A stretch of DNA of 64,000 nt from Agrobacterium tumefaciens (GTDB lineage Bacteria > Pseudomonadota > Alphaproteobacteria > Rhizobiales > Rhizobiaceae). Positions 10,366-18,500 of the stretch are shown here, one piece after another; the stretch's first letter is position 1; each line of letters starts with the position of its first letter. The notes beneath the pieces are model-generated. The model did not search any database. It saw only the letters and a list, made by a program, of their open reading frames with translations, and was not told the DNA's origin. A program made the translations under genes and the position numbers. Location: positions 2,844,920 through 2,908,919 of the forward strand of contig CP048485.1 in the NCBI GenBank assembly GCA_025560025.1, given 5' to 3'.

Positions 10366-11568
10366 TCAGATCGACGTCGCATCCGAGAAACGGCGGCTGA
10401 CGGTGAAGCTCTTTTCGATATCGGGATGCAGCTCCATGCCGAGGCCGGCGCCCGGCGGCACGGTGATCATGCCGTTTTTCACTTCCGGCAATGCGGTGAC
10501 GAGATCGCGATACCAGGTCTTGTAGAAGGCGCGCACGCTTTCCTGCACCAGTGCATTCGGCGCGTTGAGCGACAGGTGCGTGGAGGCGCAGAGGACCACC
10601 GGGCCGGTGCAATCATGCGGCGCGACGGGCAGATGCCAGGCTTCCGCCATCGAGGCGATCTTGCGCGCCTCGGAGAGCCCGCCGCACCAGCTGATGTCAA
10701 GCATCACCACGCCGGCAGCGCCCGTTTCCAGCAGATCGCGGAAAGCCCAGCGGGAACCCAGCGTTTCCGATGCGGAGATGGGTGCCGGCGAAACGGCGGC
10801 ATACCGCGTCAGGCTGGAAAGGCTGTCCATCTTGATCGGGTCTTCATGCCAGAAGGTCTGGTAGGGGGTGAGCGCCTTGGCGATTTGCATGGCGGGCAGA
10901 AGCTGCCACATGGAGTGAAACTCCACCATGATGTCCATCTTGTCGCCCACGGCCTTGCGGATTTTCTCGAATGGCTCGAGCGCGCTTTTCAGGTCCGGCA
11001 TCGAGATATATTGCCCGCGCGTCTTTTCCGCCGCTGCATCGAAAGGCCAGATCTTCATGGCCGTGATGCCGTCTTCCAGCAGCGAATGGGCAAGCTCGTC
11101 GGCCCGGTGCAGGAAGCCGTTCAGGTCGTCATAGTCCTTGCCACCGGAGAGGCCATAATTGGCCGTCTGCTGGCCGGTCGCCTTCTTGATATATTCCGTG
11201 CCCGCGCAGGTATTGTAGGTACGGATTTCCTTCCGGCTGAAACCGCCGAGCAATTGGGCGATAGGCTGATTGGTTGCCTTGCCGAAAATATCCCACAGCG
11301 CGATATCGAAGGCCGAATTGCCGCGCACTTCCGCGCCCGATGAACGAAAGCCGAGATAACCGACGAGGTCCTGCGCGAGAAGGTCGATCTGCATCGGATC
11401 GCGGCCGATCACGCGGGGTGCGATATATTCATGCACGTAGGTTTCCACCGTCTCGGCGCCGTAGAAGGTTTCGCCAAGCCCGGTAATGCCCTCGTCGGTG
11501 TGGACCAGAACCCAGAGCAGGTTTGCCCGTTCCGCCACACGGACGGTCTCAAGTTTCGTAATTTTCAT
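10366..11568 (-). CDS. Mandelate racemase/muconate lactonizing enzyme family protein (probable sugar-acid dehydratase)
   Basis: 400-residue enolase-superfamily enzyme: capping domain over about 1-130, then a beta-barrel. Metal ligands are suggested by Glu in MVEFHSMW, Glu in FWHEDPIK and Glu in ASETLGSR; a barrel Lys in AMKIWPFD and a His in VAPHDCTGPV are candidate acid/base residues. Members of this group with such residues dehydrate or isomerise aldonic and aldaric acids; the exact substrate is open. It lies 54 bp downstream of a GntR regulator gene on the same strand, a usual arrangement for sugar-acid catabolism. Confidence 0.9.
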   Translation of the reverse strand: MKITKLETVRVAERANLLWVLVHTDEGITGLGETFYGAETVETYVHEYIAPRVIGRDPMQIDLLAQDLVGYLGFRSSGAEVRGNSAFDIALWDIFGKATNQPIAQLLGGFSRKEIRTYNTCAGTEYIKKATGQQTANYGLSGGKDYDDLNGFLHRADELAHSLLEDGITAMKIWPFDAAAEKTRGQYISMPDLKSALEPFEKIRKAVGDKMDIMVEFHSMWQLLPAMQIAKALTPYQTFWHEDPIKMDSLSSLTRYAAVSPAPISASETLGSRWAFRDLLETGAAGVVMLDISWCGGLSEARKIASMAEAWHLPVAPHDCTGPVVLCASTHLSLNAPNALVQESVRAFYKTWYRDLVTALPEVKNGMITVPPGAGLGMELHPDIEKSFTVSRRFSDATSI

Positions 11569-11622
11569 GAAGTGTCTCCTCCAGAGGCAGGTCGTGTTCC
11601 GTCTGGAACTGCGTTGAAAAAA

Positions 11623-12330
11623 TCAGGCGATGCCGGCGGCCAGAAGCGCATGCACGCTTTCATCGAAATGCCGCGCCATCAGCGTTGAGGCCGTTTGCGG
11701 GTCGCCCGCCGCAATGGCCTGTCCGATGGCGACGTGAAGTTCACCTGCGGCATGGCGCTGCGCATCGGATGTGCGGCTCTTCCAGCCGATCGGCCAGGTC
11801 TGGCGCGTCACATTCTGGAAGGCGCCGAGAATGAGTTCGAAAACCGGGTTTTTGGATGCTCTGGCAACGGCAAGGTGAAAGGCAAGGTCATGCTCCATCA
11901 CCTTGTCATTGTCGCCGAAATCCCGCTCCATATTATTGGCGTGATCGAGAATGGTAAGCGCTTCAGCATCTGTTCTCCGCAGCGCCGCGAGCGTCACGGT
12001 TCTGACTTCGATGGTGCGGCGCACGTCATAAATCTGCTGGATGTTGATCTGCTCGGTGTGAATGCCATGTTCGAACATCAGCGACATCGCACCATGATCC
12101 AGCGTCGCCACCGTGGCGCGCTTGCCGGCGCTGACATCGATCAGCCGCATGGCCGACAGGGACCGGAAGGCCTCGCGAACGACAGTGCGGGAAACACCGA
12201 GTTGCTGCGACAGCGAAAGTTCGCTCGGCAGTTTCGCACCGGGGGCAAGTTCATTTTCCCGGATGTGACGGGTTATCGCGCCGATCGTGCTACTGACGAG
12301 ACCGGTTTCATGGGAAATGGCGTTATACAT
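11623..12330 (-). CDS. GntR family (FadR subfamily, FCD) transcriptional regulator
   Basis: 235-residue regulator: winged helix-turn-helix over about 10-75 (KLPSELSLSQQLGVSRTVVR) and an all-helical FCD ligand domain with the usual metal-binding acid/His set (EHDLAFHLAVARAS, GELHVAIGQAI, ARHFDESVHALL). It probably senses a substrate or product of the neighbouring dehydratase and represses the two-gene unit. A GTA-N-TAC palindrome ten bases upstream of its start (12340-12356) is the likely operator. Confidence 0.94.
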   Translation of the reverse strand: MYNAISHETGLVSSTIGAITRHIRENELAPGAKLPSELSLSQQLGVSRTVVREAFRSLSAMRLIDVSAGKRATVATLDHGAMSLMFEHGIHTEQINIQQIYDVRRTIEVRTVTLAALRRTDAEALTILDHANNMERDFGDNDKVMEHDLAFHLAVARASKNPVFELILGAFQNVTRQTWPIGWKSRTSDAQRHAAGELHVAIGQAIAAGDPQTASTLMARHFDESVHALLAAGIA

Positions 12331-12339
12331 TTTTCCTCC

Positions 12340-12356
12340 AACCTGTAGTACAGGTT
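12340..12356. promoter_or_regulatory. Candidate FadR-type operator of the GntR-dehydratase unit
   Basis: Perfect 17-bp inverted repeat AACCTGTA-G-TACAGGTT. The GTA-N-TAC core is the usual form for FadR-subfamily GntR repressors. It is only ten bases upstream of the regulator's start codon, suggesting autorepression. Confidence 0.7.
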
Positions 12357-12426
12357 TATGGAAAATTGCTTACAAGATTTTTTTCAAGGAAACAAGCGCG
12401 ATTGCGGTCCAGAACGCAGTGCAAGC

Positions 12427-12927
12427 CTATTCTTCGAAGTCCCGCAAAAACCGTTTCAAAAGCCGGTTCAGCATTGTTCGTTCCTCTTCGCTGAGAGTGG
12501 CGACCAGCCGTTGCTGGTTTTCGACATGGGCGCTGACAGCATCCTCGACAATGGCAAAGCCGCGTTCCGTCAATGATATCAGCACACTGCGCCGGTCCTG
12601 CGGGTTGTGGATGCGCTCCACCAGCCCGGCTTTTTCCAGCTGGTCGATCCGGTTGGTCATGGTGCCGGAACTCACCATTGTCATCGCCAGCAAGTCGCCA
12701 GGGGAGAGCCGGTATGGCGAGCCTGCGCGCCGCAATGTCGCCAGCACATCAAAAGCAGAAGATGAAAGGCCGTGTTTCAGCAGCACTGCCTCCACCTCGC
12801 GGCCGAGATGTGTGGTGAGCCGGTTCAGGCGCCCGAGCAGCCCCATCGGGCCGACATCGAGGTCCGGTCTTTCCCTGCGCCATTGCGCCAGAATGTGATC
12901 GACGTGATCAAGCGGTTCTTTGCTCAT
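12427..12927 (-). CDS. MarR family transcriptional regulator
   Basis: 166-residue winged-helix regulator. The DNA-binding region runs from about residue 55 to 115: LSSSAFDVLATLRRAG, then the recognition helix VSSGTMTNRIDQLEKAGLV, then the wing RIHNPQDRRSVLISLTERG. It is divergent from a DMT-type exporter 81 bp away. The interval has a perfect 18-bp MarR-type palindrome, so repression of the exporter and of itself is likely (inference). Confidence 0.94.
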   Translation of the reverse strand: MSKEPLDHVDHILAQWRRERPDLDVGPMGLLGRLNRLTTHLGREVEAVLLKHGLSSSAFDVLATLRRAGSPYRLSPGDLLAMTMVSSGTMTNRIDQLEKAGLVERIHNPQDRRSVLISLTERGFAIVEDAVSAHVENQQRLVATLSEEERTMLNRLLKRFLRDFEE

Positions 12928-12947
12928 GACAAAGGCATAGCAATTGA

Positions 12948-12965
12948 TATCTTGACGTCAAGATA
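12948..12965. promoter_or_regulatory. Candidate MarR operator, primary site
   Basis: Perfect palindrome TATCTTGA-CG-TCAAGATA in the divergent marR/DMT interval. ATCTTGA-N2-TCAAGAT is a common form for MarR-family operators. Confidence 0.75.
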
Positions 12966-12984
12966 AAATCGGCTAGATTGCATT

Positions 12985-13002
12985 TATCTTGATATAGAGA
13001 TT
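12985..13002. promoter_or_regulatory. Candidate MarR operator, secondary site
   Basis: A perfect left half TATCTTGA followed by a degenerate right half (5 of 8 bases), 37 bp from the primary palindrome and immediately upstream of the exporter start codon. Probably a weaker second site for the same repressor. Confidence 0.5.
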
Positions 13003-13008
13003 CTTGAA

Positions 13009-13872
13009 ATGAAGAAAAATACCACCTATGCAGCCGACGTGCTGGTAACTGCACTTGCCCCCGCCATCTGGGGAAGCACCTATTTCGTCACGACCGAATT
13101 TTTGCCGCAGGGATATCCATTCCATGTTGCCATGCTGCGCGCATTGCCGGCCGGTATCCTGCTGCTGCTTCTCGTCCGAAAGCTGCCGCAGGGCGTCTGG
13201 TGGCCGCGCAGCTTTGTTCTCGGCGCGCTGAATTTCTCATTTTTCTGGGCGATGCTTTTCGTTTCTGCTTACCGACTACCGGGTGGAGTCGCGGCGACGG
13301 TAGGCGCGGTCCAGCCCCTGATCGTGATTGGCCTCTCCCGGTTGTTTCTCACCACGCCGGTTCGACCGCTCGCCATCGCCGCCGGTCTTTTGGGCATTAT
13401 GGGTGTCGCGCTTCTGGTCCTGGCGCCGGGTGCCGCGCTCGATGGTGTCGGCGTGGCCGCGGGTCTTGCCGGTGCCGTATCGATGGCGTTCGGAACCGTG
13501 CTGACCCGCAAATGGCGGCCGCCGGTTTCGAACCTCACCTTCACCGCCTGGCAATTGACGGCGGGTGGCATTCTGCTCCTGCCGGTCGCATATTTTCTGG
13601 AACCGGCCCTGCCTGCACCGACCACGGCCAATATTCTCGGCATGGCCTATCTGGGTCTCATCGGTGCTGCCTTGACCTATTTTCTGTGGTTTCGCGGCCT
13701 CGCCCGCATCGAACCCTCGGCGGCCGCATCGCTCGGTTTTCTAAGTCCGGTCGTTGCAACCCTGCTCGGCTGGCTGGCGCTTGGCCAAAGCCTCACGCCA
13801 GCGCAGATCGTCGGGTTTGTTGCGGTGCTCTTCAGCATCTGGCTCAGTCAGCGCAGCCAGTTGCCGAGATAG
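13009..13872 (+). CDS. DMT superfamily (EamA) transporter
   Basis: 287-residue inner-membrane protein with ten predicted membrane helices arranged as two EamA repeats. The first opens ALAPAIWGSTYFVTTEFLP, the typical EamA start (W-G-S/T); the second follows after about residue 150. Related proteins export amino acids, metabolites or drugs such as paraquat; the substrate here is unknown. Control by the adjacent divergent MarR regulator fits efflux of a toxic compound. Its stop is 7 bp from the stop of the convergent aminopeptidase. Confidence 0.92.
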   Translation: MKKNTTYAADVLVTALAPAIWGSTYFVTTEFLPQGYPFHVAMLRALPAGILLLLLVRKLPQGVWWPRSFVLGALNFSFFWAMLFVSAYRLPGGVAATVGAVQPLIVIGLSRLFLTTPVRPLAIAAGLLGIMGVALLVLAPGAALDGVGVAAGLAGAVSMAFGTVLTRKWRPPVSNLTFTAWQLTAGGILLLPVAYFLEPALPAPTTANILGMAYLGLIGAALTYFLWFRGLARIEPSAAASLGFLSPVVATLLGWLALGQSLTPAQIVGFVAVLFSIWLSQRSQLPR

Positions 13873-13879
13873 ACTTTTA

Positions 13880-15118
13880 TCAGGCCCATTCGCCCTTGCG
13901 CATAACGGGAACCGTGGAGCCGTCCGGCTTCACGCCATCGATATCCACCTTGTCGGAACCGATCATCCAGTCGATGTGGATCAGGCTGGAATTGCCGCCC
14001 TGCGCCTTGATCTGATCCTGCGACAGCGAAGCGCCATCGAGGAAGCATTTCGAATAGCATTGTCCGAGCGCAATGTGGCAGGAGGCATTTTCGTCGAACA
14101 GCGTGTTGTAAAACAGGATGCCGCTTGCCGAGATCGGCGAGGAATGCGGCACAAGCGCCACTTCACCCAGGCGCCGGGCACCCTCATCGGTATCCAGCAC
14201 CTTGTTCAGTACGGCTTCGCCCTTCGAAGCCTTGGCCTCCACGATGCGGCCGGCCTCGAACTTCACCTGAATATTGTCGATCAGCGTTCCCTGATGCGAC
14301 AGTGGCTTCGTGCTGGACACGTAACCATCCACGCGCAGCGCATGCGGCGTGGTGAACACTTCTTCCGTCGGGATGTTCGGGTTGCAGGTCACGCCGTTCT
14401 TGGCGGTGGAAGCGCCGCCGTGCCATTCATGGCCATCCGCCAGGCCGATTCTCACATCCGTGCCGGGGCCGGTGAAATGCAGCGATGCGAAGCGTTCACC
14501 GTTCAGCCATGCCGAACGTTTGGCGAGATTGGCGTTATGCTCCGCCCATGCCGCGACCGGATCGGCCAGATCCACCCGCGAGGCGGCGAAGATGGCGTCG
14601 GCAAGTCTGCGCACCGCTTCGTCTTCCGTCACATCAGGAAAGACCTGCTTTGCCCAGGAGGGGTTGGGATAGGAGATGATGTTCCAGTTGATATCGAAAT
14701 TGGAAATCTTCTCCAGCGCCGGCTTGTAGGCGGTGGAGTTGGCCTTGTTGGCGCGCGCCACCTTGGCGGGGTCCTGCTCGGCCAGCAGCATGGGGTTGTC
14801 GCCGGCAATCGCCAGCCGCGCCGCGCCATTGGCATAGGCCTTCGCCATGCCCTCATAAAGCCAGCCGGAAGCCCGGTCGAAATTGGTGTCACTGGCATGC
14901 CGATAACGGGAAAGTGTGGTTTCCTCGTCGGAATAGAAGGTGGTGACCAGTCCACCGCCGGCAAGATAAGCATGTTTTGTCAAAAGCCGAACCAGCGGCA
15001 GCGCTGCCAGCGGAGCAGTGATCACCAGATCCTGATCCTTCTGCAATTGCAGGCCGACTTTGACGGCGACTTCGGCCAGTTTTTCGAGTTTGACGGGATC
15101 GATGGGAGAAACGGTCAT
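13880..15118 (-). CDS. Aminopeptidase, peptidase family M29
   Basis: 412-residue cytoplasmic metallo-aminopeptidase of the thermophilic aminopeptidase T/AmpS family. Likely metal ligands sit in NIPTEEVFTTP (Glu) and RRLGEVALVPHSSP (Glu, His), with LHIDWMIGSDKVDIDG (His, Asp) near the C-terminus. Length matches the family (about 410). The start at 15118 (MTVSPIDPVKLEKLAEVAV) is preceded by GAAGG; an ATG five codons upstream is an alternative. Release of N-terminal amino acids is the family activity. Confidence 0.93.
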   Translation of the reverse strand: MTVSPIDPVKLEKLAEVAVKVGLQLQKDQDLVITAPLAALPLVRLLTKHAYLAGGGLVTTFYSDEETTLSRYRHASDTNFDRASGWLYEGMAKAYANGAARLAIAGDNPMLLAEQDPAKVARANKANSTAYKPALEKISNFDINWNIISYPNPSWAKQVFPDVTEDEAVRRLADAIFAASRVDLADPVAAWAEHNANLAKRSAWLNGERFASLHFTGPGTDVRIGLADGHEWHGGASTAKNGVTCNPNIPTEEVFTTPHALRVDGYVSSTKPLSHQGTLIDNIQVKFEAGRIVEAKASKGEAVLNKVLDTDEGARRLGEVALVPHSSPISASGILFYNTLFDENASCHIALGQCYSKCFLDGASLSQDQIKAQGGNSSLIHIDWMIGSDKVDIDGVKPDGSTVPVMRKGEWA

Positions 15119-15206
15119 GATCTGCCTTCGCATATTTCAATTGGAGGCGCCGACCATAGCCCATTCCTTTCGAAAGCCAAATGCTTTCAAAAGCTGGATT
15201 GAAGCC

Positions 15207-15683
15207 TCAGTCGGCCACCAGCGGCGCAATGATGGCCTTTAGTGCTGTCTGGGCGTCGCGGGGTGAAAGCCGCACCTGCAAGCCTCGCTGTCCGCCATTC
15301 ATGTAAACATAATCATGCGCCATCGCCTCAGCCTCAATGGCCGTCGGCACCTGTTTCTTCTGCCCGAAAGGGCTGATGCCGCCAACATGGTAACCCGTGG
15401 CGCGTTCCGCATCGGCCGGTTTCATCATGCTGGCGGATTTGCCGCCGAAAGCCGCGGCGAGCTTCTTCATGCTCACTTCGCGATCGGACGGGACAACGAC
15501 GCAGATCGGCTTGCCGTCCAGCTCAGCCATCAGCGTTTTCAACACCAGATGCGGCGGTTCGCCGATCGCCTCAGCCGCCTGCAGGCCGATCCTGTCGGCA
15601 TTTGGATCGTAGTCATAGCTGACGGTGGTGAAGGCGACGCCAGCCTTGGCCAGCATTTGGGTAGCGCGGGTCGTTTTGGACAT
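15207..15683 (-). CDS. ybaK: YbaK-type Cys-tRNA(Pro)/Cys-tRNA deacylase
   Basis: 158-residue member of the YbaK/EbsC trans-editing family, which hydrolyses cysteine mischarged on tRNA-Pro by prolyl-tRNA synthetase. Features: LGLQAAEAIGEPPHLVLKTL-type opening (read here as IGLQAAEAIGEPPHLVLKT), the conserved Lys of VLKTLM, and YHVGGISPFGQKKQVPT, the GxxxPFG-type signature of YbaK. Length is normal. It is 12 bp downstream of the ArsC-like gene on the same strand. Confidence 0.93.
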   Translation of the reverse strand: MSKTTRATQMLAKAGVAFTTVSYDYDPNADRIGLQAAEAIGEPPHLVLKTLMAELDGKPICVVVPSDREVSMKKLAAAFGGKSASMMKPADAERATGYHVGGISPFGQKKQVPTAIEAEAMAHDYVYMNGGQRGLQVRLSPRDAQTALKAIIAPLVAD

Positions 15684-15695
15684 TGGGAACGACGT

Positions 15696-16043
15696 TCAGG
15701 CAAAGAGGGTCTGGTAGGTTTCCGGTTTGAAGCCGACGGTGATCTTGCCCTTCGCTTCCAGCACGGGGCGCTTGATCATTGAGGGCTGCTCCAGCATCAG
15801 CCCGATGGCCTTTTCGCGGTCAAGATCGGCTTTCTGGCCGTCATTCAGTTTCTTGAAGGTCGTGCCGGCCCGGTTGAGAACCGTTTCCCAGCCTGCGGCA
15901 TCACACCATGTTTCGAGATGGGCGCGGTTAATGCCGGTCGCTTTATAGTCATGGAAAGAATAGTCGACGCCATTGGTTTCCAGCCAGCTTCTGGCCTTCT
16001 TCATCGTGTCGCAGTTCTTGATGCCGTAAATCGTGATCGTCAT
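15696..16043 (-). CDS. ArsC/Spx family (YffB-type) protein
   Basis: 115-residue thioredoxin-fold protein. The active-site segment GIKNCDTMKKARSWL has a single Cys (residue 11) followed by DT, as in YffB-type ArsC-like proteins; the C-terminal MLEQPSMIKRPVLEAKGK carries the Arg-Pro of the family. YffB-like proteins are thought to be GSH-dependent thiol reductases rather than arsenate reductases. It is the first gene of a probable pair with ybaK. Confidence 0.9.
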   Translation of the reverse strand: MTITIYGIKNCDTMKKARSWLETNGVDYSFHDYKATGINRAHLETWCDAAGWETVLNRAGTTFKKLNDGQKADLDREKAIGLMLEQPSMIKRPVLEAKGKITVGFKPETYQTLFA

Positions 16044-16210
16044 GCTGCCAGCCCCTTTGTCTTCAAGCTCTCCGGCATAACAAAATATACGCCTTATTCA
16101 ACCGTCCGCTGAAGTGCCCTGCCTCGTTTGAGAACTGCGGCACCCAAGCAATGCAAAATCGCGATGGCTGATATCCAAACGAGCGCGAGCAAAGCTGCAT
16201 GGCTTCCCTG

Positions 16211-16259
16211 CTACATCATGAGTTGTAGAACTGGCCCGAAATGCCCATTATCTGGGCAT
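16211..16259. promoter_or_regulatory. Two dyads upstream of the 55-aa gene
   Basis: CTACA-N8-TGTAG (16211-16228) and a perfect ATGCCCA-TTATC-TGGGCAT (16241-16259), the latter ending 17 bp before the start codon. These could be operator sites or an mRNA leader hairpin; nothing identifies the factor. Confidence 0.4.
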
Positions 16260-16276
16260 CAAAGATGGAGAGAAAA

Positions 16277-16444
16277 ATGCGTCAGGTTGCAAAGACATCG
16301 CGTAACTTCTTCGGCGAAACTTTCGCCGTTCTGGGTGCAGCACTTTCGGTTTCGGCCGCTGTTCGCGCACACCGCAAGCCGGCCCGCGCCGACCTCGAAG
16401 CCCTCGGCATCGACGGCAAGGCTTTCGACAAGGTTCAGCTCTAA
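16277..16444 (+). CDS. Small basic protein of unknown function
   Basis: 55-residue protein beginning MRQVAKTSRNFFGETFAVLG. There is a moderately hydrophobic Ala-rich stretch (TFAVLGAALSVSAAV, about residues 15-29) that could be a single amphipathic or membrane helix, then a basic part (RAHRKPARADL) and an acidic end. GGAGAG lies 6 nt upstream of the ATG. Codon use is typical of the neighbouring genes and a hairpin follows, which supports a real gene. No family recognised. Confidence 0.6.
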   Translation: MRQVAKTSRNFFGETFAVLGAALSVSAAVRAHRKPARADLEALGIDGKAFDKVQL

Positions 16445-16461
16445 GCTGGTCATTATCCGTT

Positions 16462-16481
16462 GCGAGGCGGTATCGCCTCGC
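16462..16481 (+). terminator. Stem-loop after the 55-aa gene
   Basis: Perfect stem GCGAGGCG-GTAT-CGCCTCGC 17 bp after the stop. The T tract is weak (TTGCGCC), so termination may be partial. Confidence 0.5.
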
Positions 16482-16645
16482 TTGCGCCTGGGACTGAAAC
16501 CGGATTGGTTTTCGACGGGCGTGGTGGATGTCAGGATAATTCGAAGACCGTCATTGTGTTCGCACAACGACGTGCAGCGTGGCTCTAAACAGCAGATGCG
16601 GAACAATTGCGGCGTGTGAGCTTGGCATGCCGCTTCGCGCAGGCA

Positions 16646-17362
16646 TTATCGTCCCGCCACCCTTTGCGTCGGCCGCTTCGAGGGACCGATCACTTTTTCT
16701 GGCAGATATAATTGGCTCTCAGGCCGCTCGTAACGGTCCGCTTTCGCCGAAAGTGCGAAGCGCCCGAGAGGCTCGTGCCGTGTTTCGCCATTATGGCTGA
16801 AAACAAGCTCGAAACTACCCGCCAGCCAGCTATAGGGTTTTCCAGCCGGCATTGGCTCGATTTTCCCGCAGCCGTAAATCATGGTGAGATGCGGCGTAAA
16901 CGACGGTGCGGCGATATAGGGAAGATTTGCCCGCCACAGCGCGCGCTGCAACATCTTCACCAAAGCCTTGAGTTCCGGCATCTCGCGGCTGCTGCTTAGC
17001 ACCAGACTGTTGCGATTGCCGAAAAGCGACGTTCGATCGAATGTGATTGGAACGGGTCGCGCTTTTATCTCCTCCAGCGCCGCCTTCAGCCTGTTTACCA
17101 GCCCGTGAGGCACAGTCTCGAAACATCCGATACAGAGCAGGGTTATATGCAGAAGCTCTGCCGGATAGGCCTCGCGCTTTGTCCGTCCTGCCGCATGACA
17201 CGATGCATCGGCAAAAATTCTTTCCGCCAGAGCTGCCGGCGGCTTTAATAATAACAGGACCTTGTTGCTAAAACGCGGATTGAAGCGTCGTATTTTCTGC
17301 GGCTCCAGCCCATCAAAGACAAGCTGCCTCAAAGCGCCTTTTTCCGTCAACTCGAAACCCAT
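16646..17362 (-). CDS. 2H phosphoesterase, 2'-5' RNA ligase-like
   Basis: 238-residue protein of the 2H phosphoesterase superfamily. The two signature motifs are present: LLHITLLCIG (H-I-T-L) and SFTPHLTMIYG (H-L-T-M), about 85 residues apart. The N-terminal 30 residues precede the first core strand (SNKVLLLLKPP). The family includes RNA ligase/cyclic phosphodiesterases (ThpR, LigT); the substrate is not predictable. It faces away from the SDR gene across a 240-bp AT-rich gap that may hold both promoters. Confidence 0.85.
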   Translation of the reverse strand: MGFELTEKGALRQLVFDGLEPQKIRRFNPRFSNKVLLLLKPPAALAERIFADASCHAAGRTKREAYPAELLHITLLCIGCFETVPHGLVNRLKAALEEIKARPVPITFDRTSLFGNRNSLVLSSSREMPELKALVKMLQRALWRANLPYIAAPSFTPHLTMIYGCGKIEPMPAGKPYSWLAGSFELVFSHNGETRHEPLGRFALSAKADRYERPESQLYLPEKVIGPSKRPTQRVAGR

Positions 17363-17606
17363 GACGATGCTCCACGGCCTTTTGCCAAGACCGAGATACT
17401 ATCATCGCCAAAAAAAATTAAAAGAACAAAAAGAGAACATTTGGCTGTTTAGAGCTTACCTGATGCCGCGGAGCAGAGCCGCCCACGAACCCAATAAGAG
17501 CCATGCAATGATTGGCGCGATCCGATAGCATGTTGGCGCGTTCCGATACTGACACTGAAAAACCAATCACATAAACCATCGCTTATTTTGAAACGGGATG
17601 CGCAAA

Positions 17607-18425
17607 ATGACTGGAACGGTCCTTATTACCGGAACTTCGAGCGGCCTTGGCCGTGCCACGGCCAAGCTCTTTCAAGCGAAGGGATGGAACGTCATCGCGA
17701 CAATGCGCGACCCAGAGTCCGAAAAAGAACTGACGAAGCTTGCAAACACCCTCGTCATCCGCCTCGACGTTCAGGATTTGACGTCGATCACCGCCGCGCT
17801 GGTAGCCGGTTTGGCAAGGTTCGGTCGTATCGACGCCCTCATCAACAATGCGGGCTACGGCGCTTACGGCCCCCTCGAGGCAACGTCCTTTGAAAGCGTG
17901 CGCCGCCAGTATGATGTGAATGTCCTTGGCCTCATAGCAACAACCAAAGCTCTGCTGCCACATTTTCGGAAAAACCGCAGCGGCGCCATCGTCAACATCT
18001 CATCGATGGGTGGACGCGTCGCCTTTCCGATCGGCACGCTCTATCACGGCACCAAGTTCGCGGTGGAAGGCTTTTCTGAAGCGCTGCAATATGAGCTTGC
18101 GCCACTCGGCATCCGTGTGAAAATCGTCGAGCCCGGCGTGATCAACACGGATTTTTCCGGTCGGTCCTTCGAATTCAACGACGATCCGGCCCGTCCTGAA
18201 TATCAACCCGTTATCCAGGGTTTGTGGAACCTTGCGAGTTCGATGAGGGACCACACATCGTCGCCAGAGGCGATTGCGGAAGTCGTTTACGAGGCGACAA
18301 CGGATAAGAGCGACCGGCTCCGCTATGTCGCTGGCGCCGATGCAGAGCAACTCCTCGCCGCCCGCCATGCGACAAACGACGCAGAGTTCTTCGCCGGTAT
18401 GAAGGCGCAAGTCGGGATCGCTTAG
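17607..18425 (+). CDS. SDR family oxidoreductase
   Basis: 272-residue classical short-chain dehydrogenase. The NAD(P)-binding motif is ITGTSSGLGRATAKLF, with NNAGYG next; the catalytic Ser lies in VNISSMGGRVAFP and the Tyr-Lys pair in YHGTKFAVEGFSEAL. The start at 17607 has GGGA at good spacing; the ATG three codons upstream (17598) has the GGG directly adjacent. It is followed at 75 bp by a methyltransferase gene on the same strand. Substrate unknown. Confidence 0.9.
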   Translation: MTGTVLITGTSSGLGRATAKLFQAKGWNVIATMRDPESEKELTKLANTLVIRLDVQDLTSITAALVAGLARFGRIDALINNAGYGAYGPLEATSFESVRRQYDVNVLGLIATTKALLPHFRKNRSGAIVNISSMGGRVAFPIGTLYHGTKFAVEGFSEALQYELAPLGIRVKIVEPGVINTDFSGRSFEFNDDPARPEYQPVIQGLWNLASSMRDHTSSPEAIAEVVYEATTDKSDRLRYVAGADAEQLLAARHATNDAEFFAGMKAQVGIA

Positions 18426-18500
18426 GTCGTCGCGCCTGCTGCCCGCCGATGTTTTGAATTGATCGGCGCAGATTATAACCCGTAGCAAAGCAGGTGTATT

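Noticed and set aside
13754..15202. 482-codon plus-strand frame antisense to the M29 aminopeptidase
   Set aside because: The minus frame matches the M29 family throughout; the plus frame shows no SD or domain and overlaps two real genes.
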